DNA of 64,000 nucleotides from Cadophora sp. MPI-SDFR-AT-0126 (GCA_020747065.1 JAGMVK010000009.1:1860001-1924000), one strand, 5' to 3'. Numbered from the stretch's first letter, positions 11,785 through 23,881 are shown. Made by a program: numbers and translations. Notes: generated by a model from the sequence alone, not told the origin.

Positions 11785-12768
11785 ATTCTATCTCGAATTG
11801 GCGTTGTGGGACGTGGTGTTAAGGAGCAATGCCCAAAGAGGGAATGTTGAAGAACGTGGGGAGAGATTTCCGGAAAATTCTTGGACGCGCCTCGGCTGTT
11901 TGGAAGACGCGCTTTGCTGAACCCCTTTCCTGTTTGGCTTCTTGAACCTCGCAATACTTTACTTCGACGACGACGCAACGTTGACAGGACAGGCTCGACT
12001 TTGTTGGTCCAGCTTTAAGAGTTTTTGAAGCAGAAAGGAGTCTTTCAATAAGATGTTTCTTTGTCAAAGTCCTCCTTAATTGTGGGGTAGTTCTGTTTGC
12101 ATGAATTTCACGAAATTGACGCGAATCCCTGTTGAGCAATGTCATGACTCCTCAACACGTCAATGATTTTGTTCGCTTGTAATTTGTTTACATCCTGGAG
12201 TTTCAATTGTTATGATATCATTTCTTCGTCGCTTTGTATTTCTGCGCTCGATTATACGGACAATTAGAATCGAAACTAGGCTGGGAGGTCTCGCTGAGTG
12301 TATTCGGCCCACCGAGACAATGGGCAGTGCTACAGCTGAATATCCAAGCAAGACGGGGCAGCAAGCGGGCTCTCCTCAAGCCGAATCTTTCCTTCCATCT
12401 TTCAGGTCGTTTACATCGCCTCCCTGGCTTGAGGCACCAGCTCTCCGGCCACATACCAGAAGAATCTCCCATGTTTAGATCACGTGACAGGAGTTCATGA
12501 TCAGTCATCGCGCATGTTTCCAAAAGCAAGATTCTAGTTCCTGGCGGCCCAGTTCGCTTGTTCTCGAACGTATCTGCAGCTTTGTTTCAGAAGTGTCCCT
12601 CATCAACTTGCCCAATCCCATTCACCGTCGTCCTCGTATTCCTCACAACCCCGCCTCATCTAAATTTAGCGAGCATCACCAATACGAGCCCAGAGCTTAA
12701 TACCGCACACACTTACCGTTATCTGCCCTGATAGATAAGAATGTCTTCACAGTTCCTGTTCCTGGTTT
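11785..12768. other. Divergent promoter region
   Basis: The spacer lies between the minus-strand AT-hook gene and the plus-strand gene at 12769, so it should hold both promoters. Short frames on both strands overlap each other and resemble no known protein. Confidence 0.5.
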
Positions 12769-13839
12769 ATGTTCGATGATCTATACTGTTTCGGAGTCGC
12801 AAATATGAGCTTTGAGGATGAAATCTACATTACGTCGAGGAGTCGCGCACCGTCGCTTATTGATGTTACTTCCCAGAATGAGAAGGTGTTTGCTGAGTTA
12901 CCCGATCTGATACAAGAGGCCGCTGTTTCTACGGAATGCATGTCATCCATCCTTCTGACTGGACGTACCTACTCAAAGCTAACACGACTAGTCTCGAGCC
13001 AGAGATTGAGGATAAGCCGTGTCCAAAATGGCACAATCGACACCAATTTCATGACAGAGCCCATGTTCTTCATCACTTCAAGAACCGATTCTGGAATTGA
13101 CATACCAGATCTCGATGTCAACGACGAGAAGTTCCTTGGAAAATATGGTTCCGACCTCACAGCAAATTTCGCAGATATTCGAGTCTACGGCGCCAAAGCA
13201 TTCGTCCAGAAGCGAAATATTTCAAATGGCTCTCTCTACTCAATCAGCACTTGCGCGACAGGATACATTTGGGTTTCCACCACACTGATATACGAAGCCA
13301 TCGACCAAGACGAATTCTCCGACATAGAGATCCAAATCGGCACATTCGCCCTAAAAGCACGAGCGATCACCACAGTGGAAATTCCATGTCGTTACAAATA
13401 CTCGGGACGAGATGACCCACTCGACGGCCAACTCTCCCTTCTCTGCTCAACAGTCCTAGCAAAATATCTCCGCCTCCGCATGATCGGCCAACAATACGAA
13501 GAAGCCGCTGAAAGCGCAATCAAGGAAAGCCGCCTCGAGCTCTCACCTCTCAGGATTGTCGATCCCGGCAAATTTGACAATCTAGAGCTACTCCTTCGAC
13601 AAGTCTGCACGAATGCGCCTATGCCGCCACATTCTGTCGTCTCGCTGATATCACGGTCGATGATCACGAGGAGATGGCAACGCTGGAGAGACTCGTCGAT
13701 TCTGCGAAAACGATACAATGTCCCGCAGCGGATCGTGCGCTGTTTTCAGCAATCGAGACATGATTCAATTGATCTACTCAGTGGCTGTTTCAAAGCCCTT
13801 ACACCGGACAACAAAAACGCGCCCGTAGTACGTACATAG
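12769..13839 (+). CDS. Uncharacterised protein, possible divergent BTB/POZ-like domain
   Basis: A single frame of 356 codons. The first ATG is at 12769; an alternative Met lies 12 codons later (MSFEDEIY). The middle part has a faint BTB-like order: ADIRVYGAKAFVQKR (compare sDltv...f.vHk), then a block ending DEFSDIEIQI, then a Tyr-Lys-Tyr turn and a helix LAKYLRLRMI. No key residue settles the matter, so the assignment is weak. The C-terminal 70 residues are basic and unrecognised. No signal peptide or membrane segment is seen. It may have an unrecognised intron, since several fungal BTB proteins are shorter and better conserved. Confidence 0.5.
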   Translation: MFDDLYCFGVANMSFEDEIYITSRSRAPSLIDVTSQNEKVFAELPDLIQEAAVSTECMSSILLTGRTYSKLTRLVSSQRLRISRVQNGTIDTNFMTEPMFFITSRTDSGIDIPDLDVNDEKFLGKYGSDLTANFADIRVYGAKAFVQKRNISNGSLYSISTCATGYIWVSTTLIYEAIDQDEFSDIEIQIGTFALKARAITTVEIPCRYKYSGRDDPLDGQLSLLCSTVLAKYLRLRMIGQQYEEAAESAIKESRLELSPLRIVDPGKFDNLELLLRQVCTNAPMPPHSVVSLISRSMITRRWQRWRDSSILRKRYNVPQRIVRCFQQSRHDSIDLLSGCFKALTPDNKNAPVVRT

Positions 13840-13904
13840 CCATTCCATCAACTTCGATTCGTTCACTCCTTCAACCCCTCACTCTCAGCACTGCCATCTC
13901 GTCC

Positions 13905-16139
13905 TCACGAAATCGGCACCATCAACCGATCAATATCCGGACCTACACAACATCAGTATCAACCCCGCATCAATAAGCAACAAAACCTCGGAAGAAACTC
14001 ACCCCAACCCCCATTATACGCTTCAAACCTGATGGTATTTACGCCCTTATTTAACGGCACAGTCAACGTACTACTCAACGGCGTACTCCCCACCGTCGGC
14101 ACAAACGCCACCACCGTACCCACCCCGTTAACAACCACATTCGCATACCTCTGCGTACTATCCCCATTAATATATTTGATCCTAATCGTGCTCGTCGTCG
14201 CCACCGAACTCGTCACATTCGTAAACGTCAGAGTCCCGCCGGGCGAACCACCAATATACCCGATATCCGTGGTACCAGAGCAGCCGGAGCAGGCGAGGGA
14301 TTTTGCACCGTTGGCCAGTGTGTTAGTGCTTGATTCAGCCTCGGGGGTGGTTTCGGACGGTCCAGCAGACCAGGTCCCGGCGGAAATGTTGAGGATCCAG
14401 TTTACGCGGTCGGCCTGAGTTGTTAGTCTTTGGACAAACGAAGACGGGGTAGGGAGGAGGTCATACCATTGTTGCAGTCGTTCCGGACAGCTCGAGAGGA
14501 AGCCAGACGTAGGTGGATGTCATGAGGTTATTTTTCATCCAGCGATCTCCCATGTACCTAGATCATCATCACCATTATCAGCCACAATCCTCTTTCCCTT
14601 CCTCATTCTCACCCTCATCCTCTTCTCCTCAATTTACCCCTCAAAAAATTCAACAATCTCGTCATGGATGGCATGAGAATAAACGGGGAAAGCTTACATA
14701 ACAACGCCATTTATACTCACCACCGCCCCCGTCTGCGAACTATAAGTATTCGACCCCGCCGTCGCGAAAGTCTTCCACGCAGACCAAGGTCCTGTCAGAC
14801 TCGTAGCAGTACAGTAGACGTTATCATTCGGATCTGTTCAAACTTCATCAGCAAACTCAAACTCCACCCCTACTCCCACGTCATCTCACACTCTCCAACC
14901 CAAAACCTTTCCCAACTCCCAAAATCAGTGACAGGGAATACATCTCGGGAAGCGAGAAAGAAGAAATGAGATGACGACAAAGAGAGAGGACTTTACGTAC
15001 CCCAACCGCTCTGATGCGACGCAAACATGAAATACGTATTCCCATTCTTGTAGATCGCCGACGCCTCGTAGGAGTATAGTTCTGGCCAGAGGTAAACGGG
15101 AGATAGGACGGTGAGGTAGTCATCCGAGAGTCTGTCGATGCGGAGACCGTTGGCTCGCTAAATGAGTACCAAACATCGTCAATCAATGGTCATGCAAACA
15201 TAGTGCATTATGAAGTGATAAAATAGGCAGGCAAGGAAAGGGAAGAAATATCTAAGCAGAACTCACATCTTCCGTCAAGAGGTACGCCGACCCATTAGTA
15301 TCTTATCTCGTTATTAGCTCTCTCATCCAAAAATTTTCAAGACCAGAGTCTCCAAACCCACCTTTAAACAAATTCAAATCCCTACTCTGGTACCCCAACG
15401 GCTGCACCGACCCCAAATACTGATAACTCCCACAAACACTATCGCTCGTCGCCCACCCCGCCTTCGCCTCCCCATAATTACTACTGTCGATGTGCATCCA
15501 CATGACGTACTTCTTGGTGTTGGCATTGTATATTACGTGTGGGCGCTCGACGACGCGGTTGGGGCCCAGGTCGCCGGAACTTTGCAGGGTGAGGAGTTGG
15601 TTGACGAATGTCCAGGTTACAAGATCCTGGGAATATCAGCATGAAGTTGCTCCATGTTTGGATCTGCTTGTTTGAAGAGGAAAGGGGGGGCCAGAGTACA
15701 AGGAGGGATCAAGGCCAGAGAGACGTTAGTGAAAATAAAATGGCGAGGTGGAGATATTCTTTCCTTTTGGTTTTTGGGCTCAGAAGGGTAGGAATTGGAT
15801 AGAACTAACCGTACTGGAATAGCAATTGATGCTCTGGAACGCAGATCCATTCAATTTATTCTCCCCAATGAGATAAAATACATTGTTGACTTCAATGATT
15901 CCACCGCCATGAGCTTGCAGATGTTGATTTGTGCCTTTGGTTGTGATGGTTGCGCCGGGGACCTAAACATGGGACAACAAATTGAATTAGCTTCAGTTTG
16001 CTTCGATTGACTCTGTTATGATTCGAGATTTTGTAGGGGACGAATCGGCCGGGCGAACGAGACATACAATCTGTACACTCGCATCCCCAAACCCCGCAAG
16101 CAGGGCCAGACAGGCCGCCAACAATGAGCATGTAAACAT
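13905..16139 (-). CDS. Secreted GH43 exo-beta-1,3-galactanase-like enzyme with CBM35
   Basis: Nine exons: 16139-16068, 15962-15810, 15626-15362, 15301-15267, 15157-15001, 14833-14698, 14557-14467, 14414-14003 and 13942-13905. They join to 452 residues in one frame. It starts with a signal peptide (MFTCSLLAACLALLAGFG). The GH43 five-blade region begins at NQHLQAHGGGII and includes VVERPHVIYN, YEASAIYKNG and FMFASHQSGW. From about residue 325 a CBM35 follows (GAKSLACSGCSG to GPDIDRLMVPIS). This architecture matches fungal galactan 1,3-beta-galactosidases, which cut the beta-1,3-galactan backbone of arabinogalactan. That subfamily is known for lacking the usual Asp base. The GH79 gene next door, same strand, supports a shared substrate. 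Confidence 0.88.
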
Positions 16140-16946
16140 GATATATTTATTCACCTGCAGCACAAACACGAATGATCGTTAAAGCCCAGAAGAACGGATG
16201 CTAGAAATTTCGAGAATTTCAAAATCGAAGACCAGGATGACAATCTAATCTTCCAGAAAAGCCAAAACATCCAAACACCCATTGAACATTATATACCCAA
16301 ATAGCCTCAGATATATTACCCCACAATAATCACCCCTCACCACCACCTTTCACGATTCTCCGTCCCGTAACTTATCGCGTCCCTAATGCCCTTCCTTCCC
16401 CTGCATCCCCAGACCAATAAATCAACACTAGACCCCGCTCCCGTCCACGTCCTCACAATAATCCCGTCCGTAATAATCCAGGATCGTATCATCATGTGGC
16501 TGTTCAATCGCAATAATACATATAAGCATATCGCCGACCGTTCATGCGATCCAGTAACTGCCGCTCCTAGCGCGAAGCTTGGCTCGAATCAAGTGTCATG
16601 TGGCTGTTTCATTGCCCCGAGCGTTCATCCGGTCTCCGAATCTGGTGATGCAGGTACCTTTCCTGGCATGGAAGTCATGGATGGTGTGGAGGAATAGGAA
16701 GGTGGCTTACGAGTCATACGGTTGATGATCCACCTTTACCGCCCTCGATTGAGTTCGAGATCCCCGTTATCCCCGATGAGGTTGGATGCAGAGAGGTGCG
16801 CAGGGAATATGTGCACCAATCAAGTGATTCAACTAGGCTTTTGAAACTGATACCAGATTCCAGAAGGATGGCAGGATCCTGTTGGAGAGGGAGACTTTTG
16901 TTTGCCAGCTCAACTATGGATTACTTATCCTACTCGAGACTCAGCC
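16140..16946. other. Spacer between the GH79 and GH43 genes
   Basis: It lies downstream of the GH79 gene and upstream of the GH43 gene, both on the minus strand, so it holds the GH43 promoter. No gene, RNA or repeat recognised. Confidence 0.5.
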
Positions 16947-18604
16947 TTACTGCAAATACACCACCAGCGCCTCCGAAGCCAGCACCGTAAAACTCGCCTT
17001 CCCACTCACCACACTCACACTCTCAACCACCTCACTCCCACCTTCAACACAAGTCCCCTGTGCAAAAGTCTTCCCCCCAAAACTAACAACACCCCCAGTA
17101 TCAACCCTCGTACTCGCACTCGCAGCCGTCAGTCTCCTTCCCATCACCGTCGTCCCTGCCAACCCGTCCAGTGCAAACGTCTGACTTCCCCTTGTCCCAC
17201 TCCCCGAGTAATAATCCGAATTATACAGGACAAGCTTAATCGGCTTCCTCGCCTCATCATAAACCGCATAAACAGCATAATTCGACGTCCCAGCATCCAC
17301 AGCAGATATGTATACCCCTCCCGCCATCGCCTGCGTAGCAGCATACGCGCCATAGTACGGCGCTCCCATACTATACCTCCCCCACCAACAATAATAGCAC
17401 AAGCCCACCGTACCATGGTGGAAATACGTCCTCTTAATCCCGGCATTCGACGCCCTCAAGACATAATCCATCGTCCAAAGCGCCGCTCCAAAAAGCGGAC
17501 TCACGTCCTTCGCTCCCCCGCCAGACACGGAGTTCGTCTCACCAAGCACGTACTCCTTGCCGGTTGTAGCGGCGGCTGCGAGGTCGGCTTTGAAGATTGC
17601 GATGTTGGAGGAGATGCCGGCATGGGACATGAGGCCGGATACGCTCCCGCCTGGGTAGTTGTGGTGCGCGTAGTTGTGGACGTAGGATTTTACGGTGGCG
17701 TTTTGCGTGGCGATTAGTTCCTCGGCGCCCCATTTTGGGGGTGCGTCATTATGGTTTCCGGCTTGGATGAGGTTCTTGGTATTGAGAGCTGTGCCTACCC
17801 AGAGAGTCCAGTTGTTTTGCGATGCGGCGTCGGTTGGTGGGTCCCAGGTGCCGGCTTGGAGGGCGATTGGTTGACCGTCTTTGGTGTAATCTGGTTCATT
17901 TGTGTTAATAGATTTGGCTCTTTAGGCAGCTGAGGATTTGTGAGACAGATCTTACATTCTGGCTCGTTTCCAAGCTCGATTGCAAGTAGATTTTTCATCT
18001 GGTCCTTGGCTACCTTCGCGGCTGCGATTGTGTTGGCGATGTCATCTTTTCCTCGATTGAGTCCTTTAGACAAATGAGCGACTGTCCTTCATCTCCGCAA
18101 AAGAACTTACCGACAACCACGGTCCCAGGATACGTTGCAGCTAAAGACATGAACGAAGGTCCAAATGTCAGATTTGCCGGCGCATCGGTAGGATTTGCTA
18201 CGGAATACACAACGTATGCAGAAGTCGAAGCATCATATTTCGCACGATCCCTGACCTCATCAGCACATGGAATATTCAAAACGGCATGTGAATATACTGT
18301 GTCGTTCCTCCTATTCGAATCGGTGGCCATGTTCCTGTCACTCCCTGGAAATTCTTGAGGCATTGATTTGTGGCAGTCACATTTGTGAAATAAGATGGGA
18401 AGGCAAAGAATTCGAATCTGTTCCAAAAATCAATGCCTGTACGTCTCAGAATTCTAGGAATGAAACTCACGATACGCCAACAGGCGCCGGATCAAGTGTT
18501 GCTGCTCCAGATGGCGCAGATCCTGGTATGGTGTAATTGATTGTGGCTCCTTGAGCAAGAACCGGCAATAGAAGCCAAACAACTTGCTTGAAAGACAAAA
18601 ACAT
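16947..18604 (-). CDS. Secreted GH79 beta-glucuronidase-like glycoside hydrolase
   Basis: Five exons: 18604-18471, 18417-18298, 18250-18111, 18063-17956 and 17890-16947, joining to 481 residues. There is a signal peptide (MFLSFKQVVWLLLPVLAQGA). The barrel starts at FEFFAFPSYFTNVTATNQ and WPPIRIGGTTQ. The acid/base Glu is in IELGNEPEYYT and the nucleophile Glu in EYVLGETNSVSGGG. The C-terminal beta domain runs to SEALVVYLQ. Fungal GH79 enzymes of this type remove glucuronic or 4-O-methyl-glucuronic acid from arabinogalactan-protein side chains; that role is inferred here from the fold and from the adjacent galactanase-like gene. The exon boundary GNEPE/YYTKDG keeps the active-site loop intact and supports the splice model. 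Confidence 0.9.
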
Positions 18605-19785
18605 CGTGAAAATTGATTGAGCGAGTTCAAAAAATTAAAAACAATGAAAGAATCCAGAGTCCGGCAATACAAAATATCTGCCTCCGCCTGTTAGCATTCT
18701 CCCGGCTCCATGAACTCAATCTCAGATTAGCATCATCGCCAGTCATCCCTACCAACCCATCAAAACTCTCGGCGATTCTTTAAACCGAAACCCTGCACCC
18801 ACCATACTCACTCCATATATTATTCGTGGATTGTTTCTCTGCTCCGAGCTACCATGTACGCAACCCTCGTATATACCCAGAAATATGGAGGAGGGGAGAA
18901 TGAGGGGTAGTTAGTGACTACGAGTAGGTACGTGGCCCTGCAGACTTGTGCTTGACCCGGTGGTGAATGTCAGGGACGAGGGACATGTCATTGGTGCTGT
19001 TATATCCTGGGCCGATGCATCTCGATTTCCCCAGAAAAGAGGGTGTTCGGCAATGCGGCAGGTGATAATATGCCGGGGATGACGGGGATGCTTATATTAT
19101 CAAGACGCGTAGAAAAGCTTCGGAAAGCTACCTGATCTGAAGGCCTCCGTAAGAACTCACAATCACCAGACTCTACTCGACACCGAGAATCACACGCACG
19201 ATCGTATTGACATCATGTTGCTGATGTGAAGGGAGGGTAGGATACGCGCAGCGCCGCAATGGCTTGCTGATGTGTTCGTTACGAGAGAACGCTTCCCGAA
19301 CCATCACGTAAAATGAACCCACAACCACCACCAGCACGTGCCCCTTTTTTAAAACACGTGACCCTCATCACCACCAACAACCCCCCGAATAGCAACAACC
19401 ATCGTAAAGTCTGTCTCCTTCAATGGACCTCACGCCCCCTAAGTACCGCCTCGTCAGGCTCTTCCTCCAACAATAACCCACCTTCGACCCCGAAATTTCC
19501 ATCTCAGCATTCCTTTGAGGCTCAGCAAGCCCTGCAAAGCCTGACTCAGCCAGCGCAGCCAGCCACCAGCCACGGCCGAAGGAGCCAGCCAACATCCACA
19601 ATCGTGAGAATGCGACGGTATATGTATCATGTACCGCGCCGATGGTTTGGAGCGCATTTTATTCCCAATCGATTTATCGGACTTTTGCAGCGTTGAAACA
19701 GACCTCTTTTCCGCGTCTCTCACAATCTGCTCCGCTGCACCAAAACATCGCTTGATTGTTTATTAGCGAAGCGAGACGAGACGAG
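18605..19785. other. Divergent promoter region of GH79 and the first PPxY gene
   Basis: The hexamer CCGGGG near 19073 matches the CreA consensus SYGGRG, as might be expected for a carbon-catabolite-controlled hydrolase, but such short sites arise by chance. Overlapping frames at 19313-19723 on both strands are unsupported. Confidence 0.4.
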
Positions 19786-20291
19786 ATGGCAGAATTACCT
19801 AGAGAAGATCCGAATACGCTCCAGGCTTTCCACCCATCAAATCCATTCGCGGACGTAAGTTCAAGCTCTATTCTTTCACACTTCAATCACAAACTCCAAA
19901 TTACTAACACCAAACACAGTATCCCACAACCCCACCCCCAGCGTACAACTTCCACATTCGTGACCCCGAAGCCGGTCTCCCACCATTTTTCCAATCACAA
20001 CACAACTACCCACACAACACACCCATCACACCTCTCAAAACAGTAGCTACAAATGTCACTTACCGCTCCTCCTCAAACCTAATAAATTACCCTCGCAATA
20101 CCTCAACAAACAAATACTACAATCAGAAAAAGTACAACAGGAGGAGGATCATCTGTTTCTGCATAGCGACGATCGTGATAGTGATCATTCCACTGGTGGT
20201 TTTTGGGACGGTGTTTCACTGGGGTAGAGGTAATAGCTTTTGTGTTAGGTGGAGCGATGGAAGTACGAGTGGGGATTGTGATGGGAATTGA
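19786..20291 (+). CDS. Small single-pass membrane protein with PPxY motif (copy 1)
   Basis: Two exons, 19786-19854 and 19920-20291, with a 65-bp intron (GTAAGT...CACAG); 146 residues. Exon 1 gives MAELPREDPNTLQ and HPSNPFAD. Exon 2 opens with YPTTPPPAYN, placing a PPxY motif at residues 29-32, then RDPEAG. A basic patch KKYNRRR precedes a membrane segment at about 99-122 (IICFCIATIVIVIIPLVVFG), and a short tail with two Cys follows. There is no signal peptide, so the N-terminus should face the cytosol. PPxY binds WW domains such as those of Rsp5/NEDD4 ligases. Two similar genes follow at 24814 and 26253. Function unknown; an adaptor role is inference. Confidence 0.75.
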
Positions 20292-21004
20292 TTTTCCGAT
20301 GCCTTGGAGTTCTATGATCAGATTCCCAAGATGTTGTGATCGGTACAGCGAGGATACATAGCGACGGAGTTCATGGTTCGGAGAGAGAGGCATTCTGGTC
20401 GGCGCAAAGGGATCAGATGGACAAGAGATCCATGTAATGTTGGATGTAAATACAGTTTTCAAGAACAGCGATGAAGTTCCTTTTATTTGAGAGGGACATA
20501 CAAGTATCGTAACCAGTACTTAATATAATAAGATCACACGAACAGAATCAAACCAATTAAAACAACGGAAGTGTTCTAATTTCTCTAAGCGAGTGGGCCT
20601 CGAGATAGAGCAGGGACTTGGTCACACCTGAAACTCTAGTAACGACCCTAAACATGCACACGCCGCACCTCATTTAGGTCAGAGTTTCTAATAATTTAAA
20701 TGGTTATAGGATATAATGTAAAATTATATAATCTAGTCTACTAACGTCTCATACACTTATTCACTAAAGTAATATTAAAAGATAGTGACTTTAGATAATT
20801 GGACTACGTTCCCAATTGTACCTTATCACCTCATCAAATATTAACAGACTTGCAACTCCATCTTCACGCCGAGGCCCAAAAGGCTGTTATGTGGTCACAA
20901 CTCCACCAAATTCTATATATCTCTAACCTGGCTTGGGAAAGTACAATTTCACATTGACAGTCTCCGGACATCCAGAAGTATCTTTTCCGTCCTGCTTCTC
21001 CACA
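20292..21004. other. Intergenic, with an AT-rich island near 20685-20780
   Basis: Most of the spacer is unremarkable, but about 100 bases from 20685 are much richer in A/T than the flanks and include TTATATAAT-type words. It may be a decayed repeat. No gene is seen. Confidence 0.45.
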
Positions 21005-21557
21005 TCAAAAATTCTCGTAATAACAGTTGACACCCCAGATGGCTCCCCCGGCCCCATTACTGGCAAGCCAGATGGCATTCTGCACACAATCGGCCCCTCC
21101 CCCTTCCGAATTGAGCCAGAATGTTGCAACGCCATTGGTGGGCGGAACACCAGCCTCAAATCTGAATCCCCAGTCGTTGATATTGCCGAAGCATTGGCCG
21201 CGTAGGTTGTCGAGGAGGCCACGCCCCCAGTCTTGATCCCTAGGGACGAGTTAGGGCTATAGGGGGGAAGTAAAGTGCAAGGAAAAGGAGGAGCTTCTGT
21301 AGGAGAGGTTTGGCAAGGCGTTGAAAGGGCAGATGACTGAGAGGGTGAAGCTTTTGGGATGAAGCTTTTGGAAAGATCGCGTACCAAACTCCCCAGGTAT
21401 AGATACGGTAGAATGAACTGTCATTAGCATCTTTGTGCATTTGGCACAGAGCGCCGTTGGGCTGATCGCGTTTCGCCAGATCATCAGTGTCGAGAGGCAT
21501 CGCTGCTGCCAAGGAGAGGGAGGAGAGCAGAGTGAGCGCTGCGGTGTGTATCTTCAT
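21005..21557 (-). CDS. Small secreted four-cysteine protein, effector candidate
   Basis: Two exons, 21557-21385 and 21239-21005, with an unusually long 145-bp intron for this window; 135 residues. A signal peptide MKIHTAALTLLSSLSLAAA is followed by a short pro-like part ending in Lys-Arg (DDLAKR), a possible Kex2 site. The mature part has four cysteines (GALCQM, RGQCFG, GADCVQ, VNCYYE), enough for two disulphides. The junction TWGVW/DQDWGRGLLDNLRG continues a Trp/Gly-rich block typical of fungal small secreted proteins. The alternative read-through frame after exon 1 is low-complexity and lacks the cysteines, so I prefer this model. No known family named. Confidence 0.72.
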
Positions 21558-23154
21558 CTCGTCTGAGGCTCGTGTTGAAATGTTCCCTCTGGTGGTTTCT
21601 GTGTAGTCGTTCACCTCACAGGCTTAGCTTTAGTTGTGCAGAATTGGGCGCTGGCTTGATGGTTATTGTTTTGAGACCGTTTGCTTCGTTCTGATGGAGA
21701 TTCAATTGACAGAGAGAGCTCACTTTATACTCGTCTTCGACTCCCCTCGGTAGCGATCAAGGGGTAGTGATCAAGGGATTTCGTGAGCTTGAACCATTTC
21801 AGATTGTTCAATTAACCAGTCGCTGCCAGTGGACAGACTTACGACATGCCGCAATAATCAACTCGTCATGCGTCCCAATCTCCTGTTTGACTATCGCAGA
21901 ACTCGGGGCAAAAGGACCGAGCGATCACTTTCCACTTGCCTGTTCTGTCTCCCTTCACATTTCGTCTGACAAGCCTCAACAACTTTCCCGAATCACTGCC
22001 TTGGTTCATCCAAAGACCAATTGCCATAAACAGTTTACCCGAAACCTTCTTTTATTGTCCCTTCTACTAGCCACCATCAAATCCTCTCTGTACCTGCTTG
22101 CCAAGCTCAAGCTGAAAGTCCCGTCCCCTGCTCCCTGGGTGGACCCATATTTTCTGTCAGCCCTATCTACCCCAGTTGCTGAAATTATGATGTCCAGTTT
22201 CTCTTATCATGCGGCCAAGACTTGGTAAGCGATGCTCTACGCCCAGTAATATGATCGCATCTTCCTAGATTTGAGGCCACTACAGGGGCGAGTGAAAACT
22301 GGACACCACTTCTTGCTTTTCACCTCCAGAGATTGCGTTCCAGAATCTCACGTCATCAGGTCCCATCTCAGGTCAAATTTCAGCTGGTGTTTAGTAGCTG
22401 GAAACAAGTAACTCAGGCGCGGGTAATTACGGCCCTCCACAAGTAGGTTCTAGATGTTCTTTGTTCCACACCTCGAAACCGCCCACATGCAACCCTATGC
22501 ATATTCCCTTGACTGTAAAATTCAAATTATTTTGCATACCCCACTCTTCTAAAGGTAGACTGACATTGTGCCGAAGAATGTTGATGGCTTTCAGCTTACT
22601 GCCCACAATATAGCTCGTGCTGGGACTTCGGCCCGGACGAGTACCTCCATATCATATTCTGTACCCAAACGTGGCCAATCCATACACATCACATCCTAAC
22701 GTGCTGTTCCTTCTGATATGACTTCGATCCAAATAAGTCTTCGCATTCTTCTAAGATCTGATAGCTTCAAAACTTTCAAGGGGTTTGTCTTATCATTGTA
22801 GCGCAAAGCTCTCTTCGCGGAATTGAAATCTGTATATCATGTCGTCCTTCCTTTCCCGAATTTTGCCTCTCTCTCCAGCATCATTTGGTCGGGGTCAATT
22901 CGAAGAAGATATTTATTCATGAAGGGAACTAAAATTTGGGACCTTGCTTTCTGATTACACACCTTCCTCCCATCAACTTGACAAATATGCTCTCTCTCCA
23001 CATTCGTTCCAAACCCCCACGGTAACACGTATTGTTTATAACTAGAACCAACTTTGGTTCCGGCCAGTTTTGCACGCAAAAGATGAGTTCCTCTATGACC
23101 ACCTCAACGGCGAAACTGTTTGTTGACCCCTGAAACACACGGGCGAGTATGCTG
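21558..23154. other. Intergenic region, no supported gene
   Basis: The spacer is about 1.6 kb. A 153-codon frame at 21767-22228 and minus-strand frames at 22837-23338 have no recognisable domain. The right end abuts the AAA-ATPase relic. Confidence 0.45.
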
Positions 23155-23881
23155 CTATCTTGCGTTCATCAAGCAGAGCAATTTGGTTTCTAGCAAGACT
23201 GCTCCTTTCTGATGATGTTCCGAAGCTTACGTGTTCCTCTGAATGTTTCTGAGACTTCTTGAATACTAGTCCGGTATCCTCATTTTGACAATCAATCGTG
23301 TCGGCGAAATCGTTGAAGTAATCAAATCCCGCATCCACATGAGTCTGTACTACAAATCTCTCGACAAGGATTCAACCCTCGAGGTCTGGAGAATGAACCT
23401 CACACGCCTCGCGCAAGAGAATAGCAAACCCGCTCCTCACCGCCGAATTGACTTTGACAACGACGATATCATGGATTTCGCACGCGGGTACTACAAAGAT
23501 GGGAACCGCTGGAACGGCAGACAGATCAAGAGCGCGTTCCAGACTGCCATTGCGCTGGCAGAGTGGGATGTTTCTGAGAGTGGGTACTCGAACGAACCCG
23601 CAAGTCTGAAGAAGAAGCATTTCAAAGATGTGGCAGTCGTGAGCAGCTATTTTGATCAATATTTGAAGAAAGTGATGGGCGGGAAGACTGATGCCGAGGT
23701 TGCGAAGGATCGAGAGGTGAGAGCGGACGGATTTATTTAGACGGGTAATAAAACAAAGTATGGCATCAGCTTTCCGACTAAGAAAGGAAGGAGGAAAATT
23801 GACACGGAAGACAGTGATGTTGAAGAGACGTTCAAAGGCGATGATGAGGACAGAACCAGTAGAAGGAGTGACGATGAATAG
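23155..23881 (+). pseudogene. C-terminal relic of a fungal AAA-ATPase
   Basis: In one frame the DNA encodes EAYVFL, a stop, MFLRLLEY, a stop, SGILILTINRVGE, then KSRIHMSLYYKSLDKD, WRMNLTRL, DFARGY, RWNGRQIKSAFQTAIALAE and KDREVRADGFI. These are the final Walker B/sensor-1/sensor-2 blocks of fungal mitochondrial-type AAA proteins. An in-frame TAG at 23738-23740 splits off the acidic Lys-rich tail, which reads on to a TAG at 23879-23881. The Walker B Glu-Ala-Asp is altered, about 15 residues after it are missing, and no Walker A lies upstream. The longest piece (23285-23740) looks normal but lacks an N-terminus. I judge it a decayed fragment. Confidence 0.72.

Noticed and set aside
11066..11920. 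284-codon plus-strand frame
   Set aside because: It is the antisense shadow of the Lys/Ala/Pro-rich AT-hook gene and has no features of its own.
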